Part shown: one piece after another, positions 38,780-47,273 of the stretch
Numbering within the stretch: the stretch's first letter is position 1
How the letters are laid out: every line of letters begins with the position of its first letter
Assembly (NCBI GenBank): GCA_017625405.1
Contig: JAGALB010000032.1
Location: forward strand, 1 to 51,572
Direction: 5' to 3'
DNA length: 51,572 nucleotides
DNA from: Ruminiclostridium sp.
GTDB taxonomy: Bacteria; Bacillota; Clostridia; Oscillospirales; Ruminococcaceae
The notes under the pieces: generated by a model
Told to the model about the DNA's origin: nothing
The model's database searches: none
Seen by the model: only the letters and a program-made list of their open reading frames with translations
Translations under genes and position numbers: made by a program

Positions 38780-41386
38780 ATGGACAACAAGGAATACCCT
38801 ATCACAGAAACCAATGAACAGCTTCTGAAAAACCTTGAGCGAGTACGTGAAGCTCAGAAGATTTTTGCGGAATACTCACAGGAACAGGTTGACGCAATTT
38901 TCAAGGCTGCGGCAATTGCGGCAAATATGAAGAGAATTCCTCTTGCAAAGATGGCTGTTGAAGAAACAGGCATGGGTGTTATCGAGGACAAGGTTATCAA
39001 GAATAACTACGCTTCCGAATACATCTACAACGCCTACAAGGATACAAAAACCTGCGGAATTATCGAAGAAGACAAGGCCTTCGGTATCAAAAAGGTTGCA
39101 GAACCTATCGGTGTAATCGCAGCGGTTATCCCTACAACCAACCCTACATCAACTGCAATTTTCAAGACTCTCCTTGCATTAAAGACAAGAAACGGTATTA
39201 TCATAAGCCCTCACCCCAGAGCAAAGAAGTGTACCATAGAAGCGGCTAAAATCGTCCTTGAAGCTGCTGTAAAGGCAGGCGCTCCTGAGGGAATTATCGG
39301 TTGGATTGACGTTCCCAGCCTTGAAATGACAAATACTGTTATGAAGGAAGCAGATATTATCCTGGCAACAGGCGGTGCCGGAATGGTTAAGTCTGCATAT
39401 TCCAGCGGTAAGCCCGCACTTGGCGTAGGTGCCGGTAACACTCCTGCTATTATTGATGATACAGCTGATGTAAGCGTTGCTGTAAACTCTATCATTCATT
39501 CAAAGACATTTGATAACGGTATGATCTGTGCATCTGAACAGAGCGTGATCATACTTGAAAAGTTATACAAGAAGGTAAGAACAGAATTTGTAAAGCGTGG
39601 TTGCTACATTCTTAACGACGAAGAATGTGAAAAGGTAAGAAAGACCATTATCATCAACGGCGCACTTAACGCAAAGATAGTAGGTCAGCCTGCTGTAAAA
39701 ATTGCTGAGCTTGCAGGTGTAAATGTTCCTGCAGGCACAAAGATTCTTATCGGCGAGGTTGAAAGCGTTGAACTCAGCGAAGAGTTTGCACACGAAAAGC
39801 TTTCTCCCGTTCTTGCGATGTATAAGGCGAAGGATTTTGAAGATGCACTCTGCAAGGCTGAACGTCTTATCGCAGACGGTGGCTATGGTCATACATCCTC
39901 TCTTTATATCAACGAGATCACTGAGCAGGAAAAGATTCACGCATATGCTGAAAGAATGAAGACCTGCCGTATTCTTATCAATACTCCTTCTTCTCACGGC
40001 GGTATCGGCGACTTATACAATTTCAAGCTTGCACCTTCTCTTACACTGGGCTGCGGCTCCTGGGGCGGCAACTCTGTAAGCGAAAACGTTGGTGTAAAGC
40101 ACCTGATCAATGTTAAGACAGTTGCCGAAAGGAGAGAGAATATGCTTTGGTTCAGAGCACCTGAAAAGGTTTATTTCAAGAAGGGCTGCCTTGCTGTTGC
40201 ACTTGATGAGCTTGGCGCAGTAATGGGTAAGAAGAGAGCGTTTATCGTTACAGACAGCTTCCTTTTCCAGAACGGATATACAAAGGCAGTAACAGATAAG
40301 CTTGATGAAATGGGTATCACACATACCACATTCTTCGAGGTTGAGCCTGATCCTACACTTGAAAGTGCAAGAAAGGGTGCGGCTGCTATGGAGCTGTTCA
40401 AGCCTGATGTTATTATTGCTTTGGGCGGCGGTTCTCCTATGGATGCAGCAAAGATCATGTGGGTTCTCTATGAACATCCTGATGCTGACTTTATGGATAT
40501 GGCAATGCGCTTTATCGATATCAGAAAGAGAATCTATACTTTCCCCAAGATGGGTGAAAAGGCATATTTCGTAGCAATTCCTACTTCTGCAGGTACAGGC
40601 TCCGAAGTTACACCTTTTGCGGTTATTACAGATGAAACAACCGGCGTCAAGTATCCTCTTGCCGACTATGAGCTTATGCCTGATATGGCAATTGTCGATG
40701 CTGACCTCATGATGAACGCTCCCAAGGGTCTTACAAGCGCTTCCGGTATTGATGCAATGACTCATGCTCTCGAAGCATATGTTTCCATGCTTGCAACTCC
40801 CTATACAGACGGTCTTGCAGTCGAAGCAGGCAGACAGATATTCAAATATCTCCCCAGAGCTTACGATGATGGTGCAAATGATCCCGAAGCAAGAGAGGGT
40901 ATGGCTAATGCTGCTACAATCGCAGGTATGGCATTTGCTAACGCTTTCCTCGGTGTATGCCATTCCATGGCTCATAAGCTGGGTGCTTTCTATCACTTAC
41001 CTCACGGTATTGCAAACGCACTTATGATTGATCACGTTATCCGTTTCAACTGCTCCGAAACTCCCGCTAAGATGGGTACTTTCTCCCAGTATGCGTATCC
41101 CCAGACACTTGCAAAGTACGCTGCATTTGCTGAGGGCTGCGGATTCACAGGCAAGAATGACAAGGAAAAGGTTGAAAACTTCATTGAAGGTCTTGATAAG
41201 CTGAAGAAGAAAATCGGTATCAAGGCAACAATCAAGGAATACGGCGTTGATGAAAAGGAATTCCTTGAAAGACTTGATGATATGACAGAACAGGCATTCG
41301 ATGACCAGTGTACAGGTGCAAACCCGAGATACCCTCTCCTTTCTGAAATCAAGCAGATGTATCTCGATGCTTACTATGGAAAGTAA
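38780..41386 (+). CDS. adhE: Bifunctional acetaldehyde-CoA/alcohol dehydrogenase
   Basis: AdhE reduces acetyl-CoA to acetaldehyde and ethanol with two NADH, the main electron sink of mixed-acid fermentation; it forms cytoplasmic spirosomes. The 868-residue protein has an N-terminal aldehyde dehydrogenase domain with catalytic Cys in FDNGMICASEQ and a C-terminal iron-dependent alcohol dehydrogenase: GGGSPMDAAKIMW for NAD, GTGSEVTPFAVIT and Fe ligands in FLGVCHSMAHKLGAFYHLPHG. Full length. SD AAAAGGAG. It is first in a cluster with an APH-like kinase and the pyruvate formate-lyase genes and is preceded by a 314-nt control region with P1, P2 and a Rex site. Confidence 0.97.
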   Translation: MDNKEYPITETNEQLLKNLERVREAQKIFAEYSQEQVDAIFKAAAIAANMKRIPLAKMAVEETGMGVIEDKVIKNNYASEYIYNAYKDTKTCGIIEEDKAFGIKKVAEPIGVIAAVIPTTNPTSTAIFKTLLALKTRNGIIISPHPRAKKCTIEAAKIVLEAAVKAGAPEGIIGWIDVPSLEMTNTVMKEADIILATGGAGMVKSAYSSGKPALGVGAGNTPAIIDDTADVSVAVNSIIHSKTFDNGMICASEQSVIILEKLYKKVRTEFVKRGCYILNDEECEKVRKTIIINGALNAKIVGQPAVKIAELAGVNVPAGTKILIGEVESVELSEEFAHEKLSPVLAMYKAKDFEDALCKAERLIADGGYGHTSSLYINEITEQEKIHAYAERMKTCRILINTPSSHGGIGDLYNFKLAPSLTLGCGSWGGNSVSENVGVKHLINVKTVAERRENMLWFRAPEKVYFKKGCLAVALDELGAVMGKKRAFIVTDSFLFQNGYTKAVTDKLDEMGITHTTFFEVEPDPTLESARKGAAAMELFKPDVIIALGGGSPMDAAKIMWVLYEHPDADFMDMAMRFIDIRKRIYTFPKMGEKAYFVAIPTSAGTGSEVTPFAVITDETTGVKYPLADYELMPDMAIVDADLMMNAPKGLTSASGIDAMTHALEAYVSMLATPYTDGLAVEAGRQIFKYLPRAYDDGANDPEAREGMANAATIAGMAFANAFLGVCHSMAHKLGAFYHLPHGIANALMIDHVIRFNCSETPAKMGTFSQYAYPQTLAKYAAFAEGCGFTGKNDKEKVENFIEGLDKLKKKIGIKATIKEYGVDEKEFLERLDDMTEQAFDDQCTGANPRYPLLSEIKQMYLDAYYGK

Positions 41387-41411
41387 TCTGACAGGGAAAG
41401 GACGAAATATT

Positions 41412-42161
41412 ATGAAACTCAAGAATGAAATTGCAGTAAGAACCAATAAGGTTGTTTACCGTGACGGTGATAAGGCAATCAAGGTATTTGATACCGAATA
41501 CAAGAAGTATGATGTTCTTAATGAGGCTCTCAATCAGGCACGTGTTGAAGAAACAGGACTTAACATCCCCAAGCTCTGGGAAGTCGGTGTGGTTGACGGC
41601 AAGTGGATGATCGTTACAGATTTCATCGAAGGCAAGACACTGGCTCAGCTTATGGAAGAAAATCCTGACAAGATGGATGAATATCTTGATATGTTCGTTG
41701 AGCTTCAGATGAAGGTTCATTCATATAAGTGCCCTCTCCTGAACAAGCTCAAGGACAAGATGCAGGCAAAGATAAGCGCTACATCCCTTGATGCAACAAC
41801 AAGATATGATCTTCATACAAGACTTGAAGGTATGCCCAAGCACAACAAGGTATGCCACGGCGACTTCAACCCCAGCAACATCATTATTTCCGAAGACGGA
41901 ACTCCCTATATTCTTGACTGGGCACATGTAACACAGGGTAACGCATCAGCTGATGTTGCAAGAACTTACCTTTTGTTCTGCCTTGCAGGCAAGACAGATG
42001 TTGCAGACAAGTATCTTGACCTTTTCTGTAAAAAGAGCGATACTGCAAAGCAGTATGTACAGCAGTGGCTTCCCATTGTAGCCGCTTCCCAGTCTGTAAA
42101 GGGCAGAGAACAGGAAAAGGAATTCCTTTTAAGCTGGGTAAATGTTGTTGATTACGAATAA
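41412..42161 (+). CDS. APH/choline kinase-like phosphotransferase
   Basis: A 249-residue protein of the aminoglycoside phosphotransferase/protein-kinase-like fold. The small lobe has AIKVFD (ATP lysine) and WMIVTDFIEG hinge; the catalytic loop is CHGDFNPSNIII (HxDxxxxN) and the metal-binding motif YILDWAHVTQGN (D of DFG type). An open frame from 41301 lies over the adhE end; the ATG at 41412 with GGAAAGGA is preferred. Substrate cannot be told; resistance to aminoglycosides is not implied. Its place between adhE and pflB in one transcription direction suggests a metabolic link, perhaps cofactor or metabolite repair, but this is speculative. Confidence 0.8.
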   Translation: MKLKNEIAVRTNKVVYRDGDKAIKVFDTEYKKYDVLNEALNQARVEETGLNIPKLWEVGVVDGKWMIVTDFIEGKTLAQLMEENPDKMDEYLDMFVELQMKVHSYKCPLLNKLKDKMQAKISATSLDATTRYDLHTRLEGMPKHNKVCHGDFNPSNIIISEDGTPYILDWAHVTQGNASADVARTYLLFCLAGKTDVADKYLDLFCKKSDTAKQYVQQWLPIVAASQSVKGREQEKEFLLSWVNVVDYE

Positions 42162-42178
42162 TAGAATGACATAATTCA

Positions 42179-42215
42179 TGCGTACACTCTGCTGCACAAG
42201 GGCAGGGTGTATGCG
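42179..42215 (+). other. Intercistronic hairpin before pflB
   Basis: A 14-bp stem with three G-U pairs (left arm TGCGTACACTCTGC 42179-42192, right arm GCAGGGTGTATGCG 42202-42215, 9-nt loop) followed by AATATATATAG, with no T-tract. Not a terminator; it may mark an RNA processing or stability boundary so that pfl mRNA is set apart from adhE mRNA. Confidence 0.5.
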
Positions 42216-42245
42216 AATATATATAGAACAAAAGGAGTCATGGAT

Positions 42246-44342
42246 ATGACACGTTTTTTTGATGAATGGGAAGGCTTTGAAAAAGGCACATGGGTTAATG
42301 AGATTAATGTCAGAAGCTTTATCAGACATAATTTAAAGCCCTATGACGGTGATGAAGCCTTTCTTGAAAAACCGACACAGGATACAATTGACCTCTGGAA
42401 TCAGGTTATGGAGCTTTCCAAAGAAGAAATTGCCAAGGGCGGCGTTCTTGATATGGATACAAAGGTTATTTCTACTATAACCTCACATGCTCCCGGATAC
42501 CTGAACAAGGACAAGGAAAAGATTGTAGGCTTCCAGACAGACAAGCCCTTCAAGCGTTCGCTGCAGCCCTACGGCGGTATACGTATGGCGGAGAAAGCCT
42601 GCCTTGATAATGGATATAAGGTTGACCCTGAAATAAGCGAGTTTTTCACAGTTCACAGAAAAACTCACAATGCAGGTGTTTTTGATGTATACACTCCCGA
42701 AATGCGTGCATGCCGTTCGAGTCACATTATTACAGGTCTGCCCGATGCATACGGCAGAGGCCGTATTATCGGTGACTATCGCCGTGTAGCTCTTTATGGC
42801 GTTGACAGACTTATTGAAGATAAGCTTGAACAGAAGGAAACCACACGTTCCGCAATGTATTCCGAGGTTATCCGTGAGCGTGAAGAGCTTGCGGAACAGA
42901 TAAGGGCATTAAAGCAGCTTAAAGAAATGGCAATGAGCTACGGTTATGACATTTCCCGTCCTGCTCGTAATACCCAGGAAGCTATCCAGTGGCTGTATTT
43001 CGGCTATCTCGGTGCTGTTAAGGAGCAGAACGGTGCAGCAATGTCCCTTGGCAGAACCTCTACCTTCCTTGATATATATTCCGAAAGAGATTTAAAAAAC
43101 GGAGTGTTCACCGAACAGCAGATTCAGGAATTTGTCGATCACTTCATTATGAAGCTCAGACTTGTAAAGTTTGCAAGAACACCTGAATATAACGCACTTT
43201 TCTCAGGAGACCCCCAGTGGGTAACCGAATCTATCGGCGGTATCGCTGTTGACGGCAGACATATGGTTACAAAGATGTCCTACCGTTATCTGCACACTCT
43301 CACAAACTTAGGCCCTGCGCCTGAGCCTAATCTGACTGTTTTATGGTCGGACAAGCTCCCCATGAATTTCAAGCGTTATTGTGCAAAGACATCAATCGAA
43401 ACCTCTTCTGTACAGTACGAAAATGATAATCTCATGCGTTTTACACACGGTGACGACTATGCGATTGCCTGCTGCGTATCTTCTATGCGAGTAGGTAAGG
43501 AAATGCAGTTCTTCGGTGCAAGAGCCAATCTTGCAAAGTGCCTGCTTTATGCTATCAATGGCGGCCGTGATGAAATTACAGGTCAGCAGGTAGGTCCTGA
43601 ATTTACACCTATTACCTCTGAATATCTTGATTATGACGAGGTAATGAAAAAATATGACGCTATGATGCGCTGGCTTGCGGAGGTGTATGTAAATACACTT
43701 AACGTAATCCATTATATGCATGATAAATATTGCTACGAAAAGCTTCAGATGGCTCTTCACGATAAGCGTGTGACACGCTGGTTCGCAACAGGTATTGCCG
43801 GACTTTCCGTAGTTGCCGATTCACTTTCAGCTATCAAGTACGCTAAGGTTAAGGTTATCCGTGATGAAACCGGCCTTGCGGTTGATTATCAGGTTGAGGG
43901 CGATTTCCCGAAGTACGGAAATGATGATGACCGTGTTGACGAAATTGCATGCAAAATCGTTCATGCTTTCATGGAACATGTACGCAAGAACCACACTTAC
44001 AGAAACAGTATTCCTACAACTTCCATTCTTACAATTACTTCGAATGTAGTATATGGAAAGGCAACAGGCTCGACGCCTGACGGACGTAAGCGTGGCGAGG
44101 CATTTGCTCCCGGCGCCAACCCCATGCACAGACGTGATACAAAGGGTGCGGTTGCATCCCTTGCATCTGTATCAAAGCTTCCTTTCAAGGATGCACAGGA
44201 CGGTATTTCCAATACCTTCTCCATTATTCCCGGTGCACTCGGTAAGGACGACAGAATCTTTACAGGTGATATAGATGTTGATTGCGTCGGCGGTGCATGT
44301 TCCAATCCTACACTTTTTGAAGGTCTGGATACAGATGAATAA
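42246..44342 (+). CDS. pflB: Pyruvate formate-lyase catalytic core lacking glycyl-radical domain
   Basis: PFL splits pyruvate and CoA to acetyl-CoA and formate. The 698-residue protein contains the full PFL barrel, with the catalytic Cys pair C409-C410 in [24 protein letters not shown]. It ends, however, after [28 protein letters not shown] plus a novel tail (with [15 protein letters not shown]) and a normal stop, about 60 residues before the place where the RVSGYA glycyl-radical loop occurs in ordinary PFL of about 750 residues. That domain is encoded by the next gene. Start: AAAGGAG is 2 nt from ATG 42240 but 8 nt from ATG 42246, so 42246 is chosen. No frameshift: clear stop, new SD and start follow. 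Confidence 0.93.
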   Translation: MTRFFDEWEGFEKGTWVNEINVRSFIRHNLKPYDGDEAFLEKPTQDTIDLWNQVMELSKEEIAKGGVLDMDTKVISTITSHAPGYLNKDKEKIVGFQTDKPFKRSLQPYGGIRMAEKACLDNGYKVDPEISEFFTVHRKTHNAGVFDVYTPEMRACRSSHIITGLPDAYGRGRIIGDYRRVALYGVDRLIEDKLEQKETTRSAMYSEVIREREELAEQIRALKQLKEMAMSYGYDISRPARNTQEAIQWLYFGYLGAVKEQNGAAMSLGRTSTFLDIYSERDLKNGVFTEQQIQEFVDHFIMKLRLVKFARTPEYNALFSGDPQWVTESIGGIAVDGRHMVTKMSYRYLHTLTNLGPAPEPNLTVLWSDKLPMNFKRYCAKTSIETSSVQYENDNLMRFTHGDDYAIACCVSSMRVGKEMQFFGARANLAKCLLYAINGGRDEITGQQVGPEFTPITSEYLDYDEVMKKYDAMMRWLAEVYVNTLNVIHYMHDKYCYEKLQMALHDKRVTRWFATGIAGLSVVADSLSAIKYAKVKVIRDETGLAVDYQVEGDFPKYGNDDDRVDEIACKIVHAFMEHVRKNHTYRNSIPTTSILTITSNVVYGKATGSTPDGRKRGEAFAPGANPMHRRDTKGAVASLASVSKLPFKDAQDGISNTFSIIPGALGKDDRIFTGDIDVDCVGGACSNPTLFEGLDTDE

Positions 44343-44372
44343 GAAATAACAAACCGAAAGGAGAAATTTAAT

Positions 44373-44615
44373 ATGGCAGCAACTGAAAATCAGATTGACA
44401 ACCTTGTTGGACTTCTTGACGGATATGTAAAAAAGGGTGGACACCACCTCAATGTAAATGTATTCACAAAAGAAACGCTTCTTGATGCACAGAAGCATCC
44501 CGAAAAGTATCCTCAGCTTACAGTCCGTGTCAGCGGATATGCGGTAAACTTTGTAAAGCTTACAAAGGAACAGCAGGATGAGGTAATTTCCAGAACATTC
44601 CACGAACAGATTTAA
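44373..44615 (+). CDS. grcA: Autonomous glycyl-radical subunit of pyruvate formate-lyase (GrcA-like)
   Basis: An 80-residue protein equal to the C-terminal glycyl-radical domain of [44 protein letters not shown], and [14 protein letters not shown]. The radical would form on Gly55 in RVSGYA. It resembles E. coli YfiD/GrcA, a spare domain replacing an oxygen-damaged PFL C-terminus, but here no intact PFL domain exists in the adjacent core, so it should be an obligate subunit. SD AAAGGAG 9 nt upstream of ATG 44373, 30 nt after pflB. The activase gene begins 2 nt after its stop, consistent with coupled synthesis. Confidence 0.93.
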   Translation: MAATENQIDNLVGLLDGYVKKGGHHLNVNVFTKETLLDAQKHPEKYPQLTVRVSGYAVNFVKLTKEQQDEVISRTFHEQI

Positions 44616-44617
44616 AA

Positions 44618-45376
44618 ATGACGGGTTATATACATTCAGTGGAGAGCTTCGGTACAGTAGACGGTCCGGGAATAAGAATGGTTATATTCTTTCAGGGTTG
44701 TCCGATGCGCTGCAAGTATTGTCATAATCCCGATACCTGGGCCTATGGCAAAGGTACTCAGATGACCGCAGATGAATTGCTGGAGCAATATGACAAAAAT
44801 AAAGAATTTTACAGTAACGGAGGGATAACCGTCACAGGCGGAGAGCCCCTTGTCCAGATTGACTTTCTTACGGAATTACTGGAAAAGGCAAAGAAAAGAG
44901 ATATCCATACCTGTATAGACACATCGGGCGTCACTTTTAATCCTGATAGTGTGCAGGGAATGGAAAAGCTTGACAGGCTTATGGAGTTTACTGACCTTAT
45001 AATGCTTGATTTAAAGCATTTTGACAGTGGTGAACATAAGGAACTTACAGGGCATGGCAATGAAAATATACTTGCTTTTGCTTCGTATCTTGAAAAAAAG
45101 CGCAAGCCTGTATGGATAAGACATGTTGTAGTCCCGGGGATTACTGATAATATTTCACATCTTGAAAAACTCGGCGGCTTTATAGGCGGATTATCAAATC
45201 TCAAAGCTCTTGATGTACTCGGTTATCATACGCTTGGCGTAAACAAGTACAAGGAGCTGGGGATTCCTTATCCCCTTGAAAATGTTCCGCAGGCTTCGGC
45301 TGATGAGGTTATGAAAGCCAAAAAAGTCATATATGATTCACTGATTAAGACCCGTAAAGAGAAATTCGGAAAATAA
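44618..45376 (+). CDS. pflA: Pyruvate formate-lyase-activating enzyme
   Basis: PflA is the radical SAM enzyme that abstracts the hydrogen from the PFL glycine in anaerobic conditions. The 252-residue protein has the Fe4S4 motif C28-x3-C32-x2-C35 in FFQGCPMRCKYCHNPDTW, the N-terminal ESFGTVDGPGIR and TVTGGEPLVQ (SAM binding). Its substrate here is probably the separate glycyl-radical protein encoded immediately upstream (2-nt gap); there is no clear SD of its own, so translation is probably coupled. A strong terminator follows at 45378. Third of the pfl gene set. Confidence 0.96.
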   Translation: MTGYIHSVESFGTVDGPGIRMVIFFQGCPMRCKYCHNPDTWAYGKGTQMTADELLEQYDKNKEFYSNGGITVTGGEPLVQIDFLTELLEKAKKRDIHTCIDTSGVTFNPDSVQGMEKLDRLMEFTDLIMLDLKHFDSGEHKELTGHGNENILAFASYLEKKRKPVWIRHVVVPGITDNISHLEKLGGFIGGLSNLKALDVLGYHTLGVNKYKELGIPYPLENVPQASADEVMKAKKVIYDSLIKTRKEKFGK

Positions 45377-45377
45377 A

Positions 45378-45416
45378 TAATGCCTGATGGTTTCGCCATC
45401 AGGCATTATCTGTTTT
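45378..45416 (+). terminator. Terminator of the adhE-pfl cluster
   Basis: Perfect 13-bp stem TAATGCCTGATGG/CCATCAGGCATTA (loop TTTCG) then TCTGTTTTT. Confidence 0.9.
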
Positions 45417-45473
45417 TGCACTTATTTTTGACATCTATGTATTATTTTTGATATGCAGACTGTAATGGAAATA

Positions 45474-45503
45474 TTGACACTGAATGCTGTGCTATGTTAT
45501 AAT
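45474..45503 (+). promoter_or_regulatory. Promoter of the SDR/ECF/DUF1893/AKR operon
   Basis: TTGACA (45474-45479), 18 nt, TATAAT (45498-45503). TTAACAA follows at 45503-45509, but a full Rex palindrome is not formed. Confidence 0.75.
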
Positions 45504-45537
45504 TAACAAAATAAATCTATGAAAAGAGGTATTTTTT

Positions 45538-46290
45538 ATGGTTAACGTAAAAGGTCGATGGGCACTTATCACAGGTGCGGCAAGAGGTATCGGTTATTTG
45601 ACAGCAAAGTTTATGGCTGAACAGGGTTGTAACCTTATTCTCCACAGCCGTAATATTACTCATACAGAAAAGGTTGCTGAGGAAGTAAAGGCAATGGGTG
45701 TTGAAGCATATGCTGTTCAGGCTGAATTATCTGATCTTGACAGCGTTCAGAAGATGCTTGAAGAAATTGACAAGCTCGGTGTAAGAGTAGATATCGTTCT
45801 TAACAACGCAGGTATGCAGATTGCTTACCGTACAGACTATTTCAAGACACCTGTTGAGGATTATACAGAAAGCTTCAAGATAAACACTGTTGCTCCTGCT
45901 ATGATCTGTTATCATTTCATGCCCAAAATGATTGAAAACGGCTTCGGCAGAATTTTAAATACAACAAGCGGTATCAGACTTGAACCCGAACAGGCTGGTT
46001 ACTCCGCAAGCAAGGCTGCCCTTGACAAGATTACAATTGACCTTGGCTCCAAGGTTGAGGGAACAGATGTCATGATCAATCTTACTGACCCCGGCTGGTG
46101 CAGAACTGATTTAGGCGGTCCTCATGCTCCCAATGCCCCTGAAAGTGCAATTCCCGGTATTGTTGTCGGTGCATTTGTGGATGACAAGAAGTCAGGCAGA
46201 TATCTTAACGCTCCTTTCTTTACAGGTATGACACTCGAAGATGCAGTAAAGAAGGCAGAAGCAGAATTTGACAGTCCTTATAATAAGTAA
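45538..46290 (+). CDS. Short-chain dehydrogenase/reductase
   Basis: A 250-residue classical SDR: the cofactor motif TGAARGIG (TGxxxGxG), LNNAG, the catalytic Ser in LNTTSG and the YSASK Tyr/Lys pair. Substrate unknown: 3-oxoacyl-ACP reductase-like or sugar reductase are both possible. The N-x-x-x-S-x-x-x-Y-x-x-x-K pattern is intact, so it is probably active. SD AAAGAGG. First of a four-gene operon (next starts 13 nt downstream). Confidence 0.88.
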   Translation: MVNVKGRWALITGAARGIGYLTAKFMAEQGCNLILHSRNITHTEKVAEEVKAMGVEAYAVQAELSDLDSVQKMLEEIDKLGVRVDIVLNNAGMQIAYRTDYFKTPVEDYTESFKINTVAPAMICYHFMPKMIENGFGRILNTTSGIRLEPEQAGYSASKAALDKITIDLGSKVEGTDVMINLTDPGWCRTDLGGPHAPNAPESAIPGIVVGAFVDDKKSGRYLNAPFFTGMTLEDAVKKAEAEFDSPYNK

Positions 46291-46303
46291 GCGAGGTTTA
46301 TTT

Positions 46304-46843
46304 ATGAATACTTCAGTTATTGACAGAAAAGTTGTTTTAACAAAAATTATTGCAGTTCTGGCCGCTGTTGCCGCTTCGGTAGCTCTTCCTCAGATTTTTC
46401 ACGCTATCGGCGTAATCTCAGGAACAGGCTCAGCTGTCGGCGCTGCATTTCTCCCCATGCATATTCCTGTAATCCTTGCAGGTATGCTTTTTGGTCCTGT
46501 TGTTGGTCTTACTGCGGGTATTATCAGCCCTCTTGTAAGCTCCCTCATTTCAGGAATGCCTGTTGCAGCAATTCTTCCGTTTATAGTAGTTGAGCTTGCT
46601 GTCTACGGCCTTGTTTCAGGTTTACTCTGCAAATCAGGTATCAATTCTTTTGTGAAGCTTCTTATAGTTCAGCTTGCGGGCCGTGCTGCAAGAGCACTTG
46701 CAGTTGTCGCGGCGATTTATGCTTTCGGCAACGAAAAGCTTACACTTGCATCTATCGGAGAATTTATAGTAGCAGGTATTTTCGGAATTATTATTCAGTG
46801 GATGTTTATACCTTTATGTGTTGAGCGTTTCAAGAGAAATTAA
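46304..46843 (+). CDS. ECF transporter S component (substrate unknown)
   Basis: A 179-residue membrane protein with five to six hydrophobic helices. The region LPQIFHAIG...FLPMHIPVILAGMLFGPVVGLTAGIISPLVSSLISGMP is typical of energy-coupling-factor S components. The substrate cannot be read; ThiT, HmpT and PanT are similar in general layout. ATG at 46304, 9 nt after GCGAGG; a frame from 46268 overlaps the SDR end and lacks an SD. It is followed 2 nt later by DUF1893, its usual neighbour, which may hint at a shared cofactor function. Confidence 0.8.
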   Translation: MNTSVIDRKVVLTKIIAVLAAVAASVALPQIFHAIGVISGTGSAVGAAFLPMHIPVILAGMLFGPVVGLTAGIISPLVSSLISGMPVAAILPFIVVELAVYGLVSGLLCKSGINSFVKLLIVQLAGRAARALAVVAAIYAFGNEKLTLASIGEFIVAGIFGIIIQWMFIPLCVERFKRN

Positions 46844-46845
46844 TT

Positions 46846-47268
46846 ATGAATGATCTGGAAAAAGCAAAGGAATTGCTGAAAAACGGCGGATACACCTGCG
46901 TTATGTGTAAGGGCGAAACCTTATATACAAGCGAAAAGCGAGGAGTTGTTCCTGTTTTGGAGAAATTAGAACAGAATATTGATATCAGAGGTTTTTCCGC
47001 AGCTGATAAGGTTGTCGGAAAAGCTGCTGCAATGCTGTTTTATCTCGCAGGTATTTCTTTTCTCCACACTGAGGTTCTGAGTATTCCTGCAAAGGAATTT
47101 CTCGAAAAAAGCAATATCGTTTTTTCATATGATATTCTTACAGATAAGATTATCAATCGTAGCGGTGATGGTTTATGTCCTATGGAAACTGCTGTTATGG
47201 ATATTGACAGTGCTGAAGAAGGTTTTAAGGCAATTAAAAGCAAACTCGACGAATTACGAAAGGCATAA
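46846..47268 (+). CDS. DUF1893-domain protein
   Basis: A 140-residue soluble protein with features of DUF1893: an N-terminal [26 protein letters not shown] block, [20 protein letters not shown] and the C-terminal [13 protein letters not shown]. Function unknown; the fold is deaminase-like, with Cys residues that might bind metal. The start is 2 nt after the S component with no strong SD, so translation is coupled. Its lasting neighbourhood with S components and reductases suggests cofactor salvage, but no substrate can be named. Confidence 0.8.
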   Translation: MNDLEKAKELLKNGGYTCVMCKGETLYTSEKRGVVPVLEKLEQNIDIRGFSAADKVVGKAAAMLFYLAGISFLHTEVLSIPAKEFLEKSNIVFSYDILTDKIINRSGDGLCPMETAVMDIDSAEEGFKAIKSKLDELRKA

Positions 47269-47273
47269 TTAAA

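Noticed and set aside
40013-40996. 327-residue minus-strand ORF inside adhE
   Set aside because: Antisense shadow of conserved AdhE coding sequence, with low-quality composition.
41412-42161. Aminoglycoside resistance gene
   Set aside because: The APH-like fold alone does not define the substrate, and the setting is a fermentation cluster.
42240-42242. ATG at 42240 as pflB start
   Set aside because: Only 2 nt from the SD; the ATG at 42246 has normal spacing.
44320-44380. Frameshift or sequencing error breaking one pflB gene
   Set aside because: The core ends with a distinct tail and stop. A new SD and ATG precede the small gene, and no alternative frame joins the two domains.
45492-45509. 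Rex site before the SDR gene
   Set aside because: Only the right half (TTAACAA) is present; the left half does not match at the required spacing.
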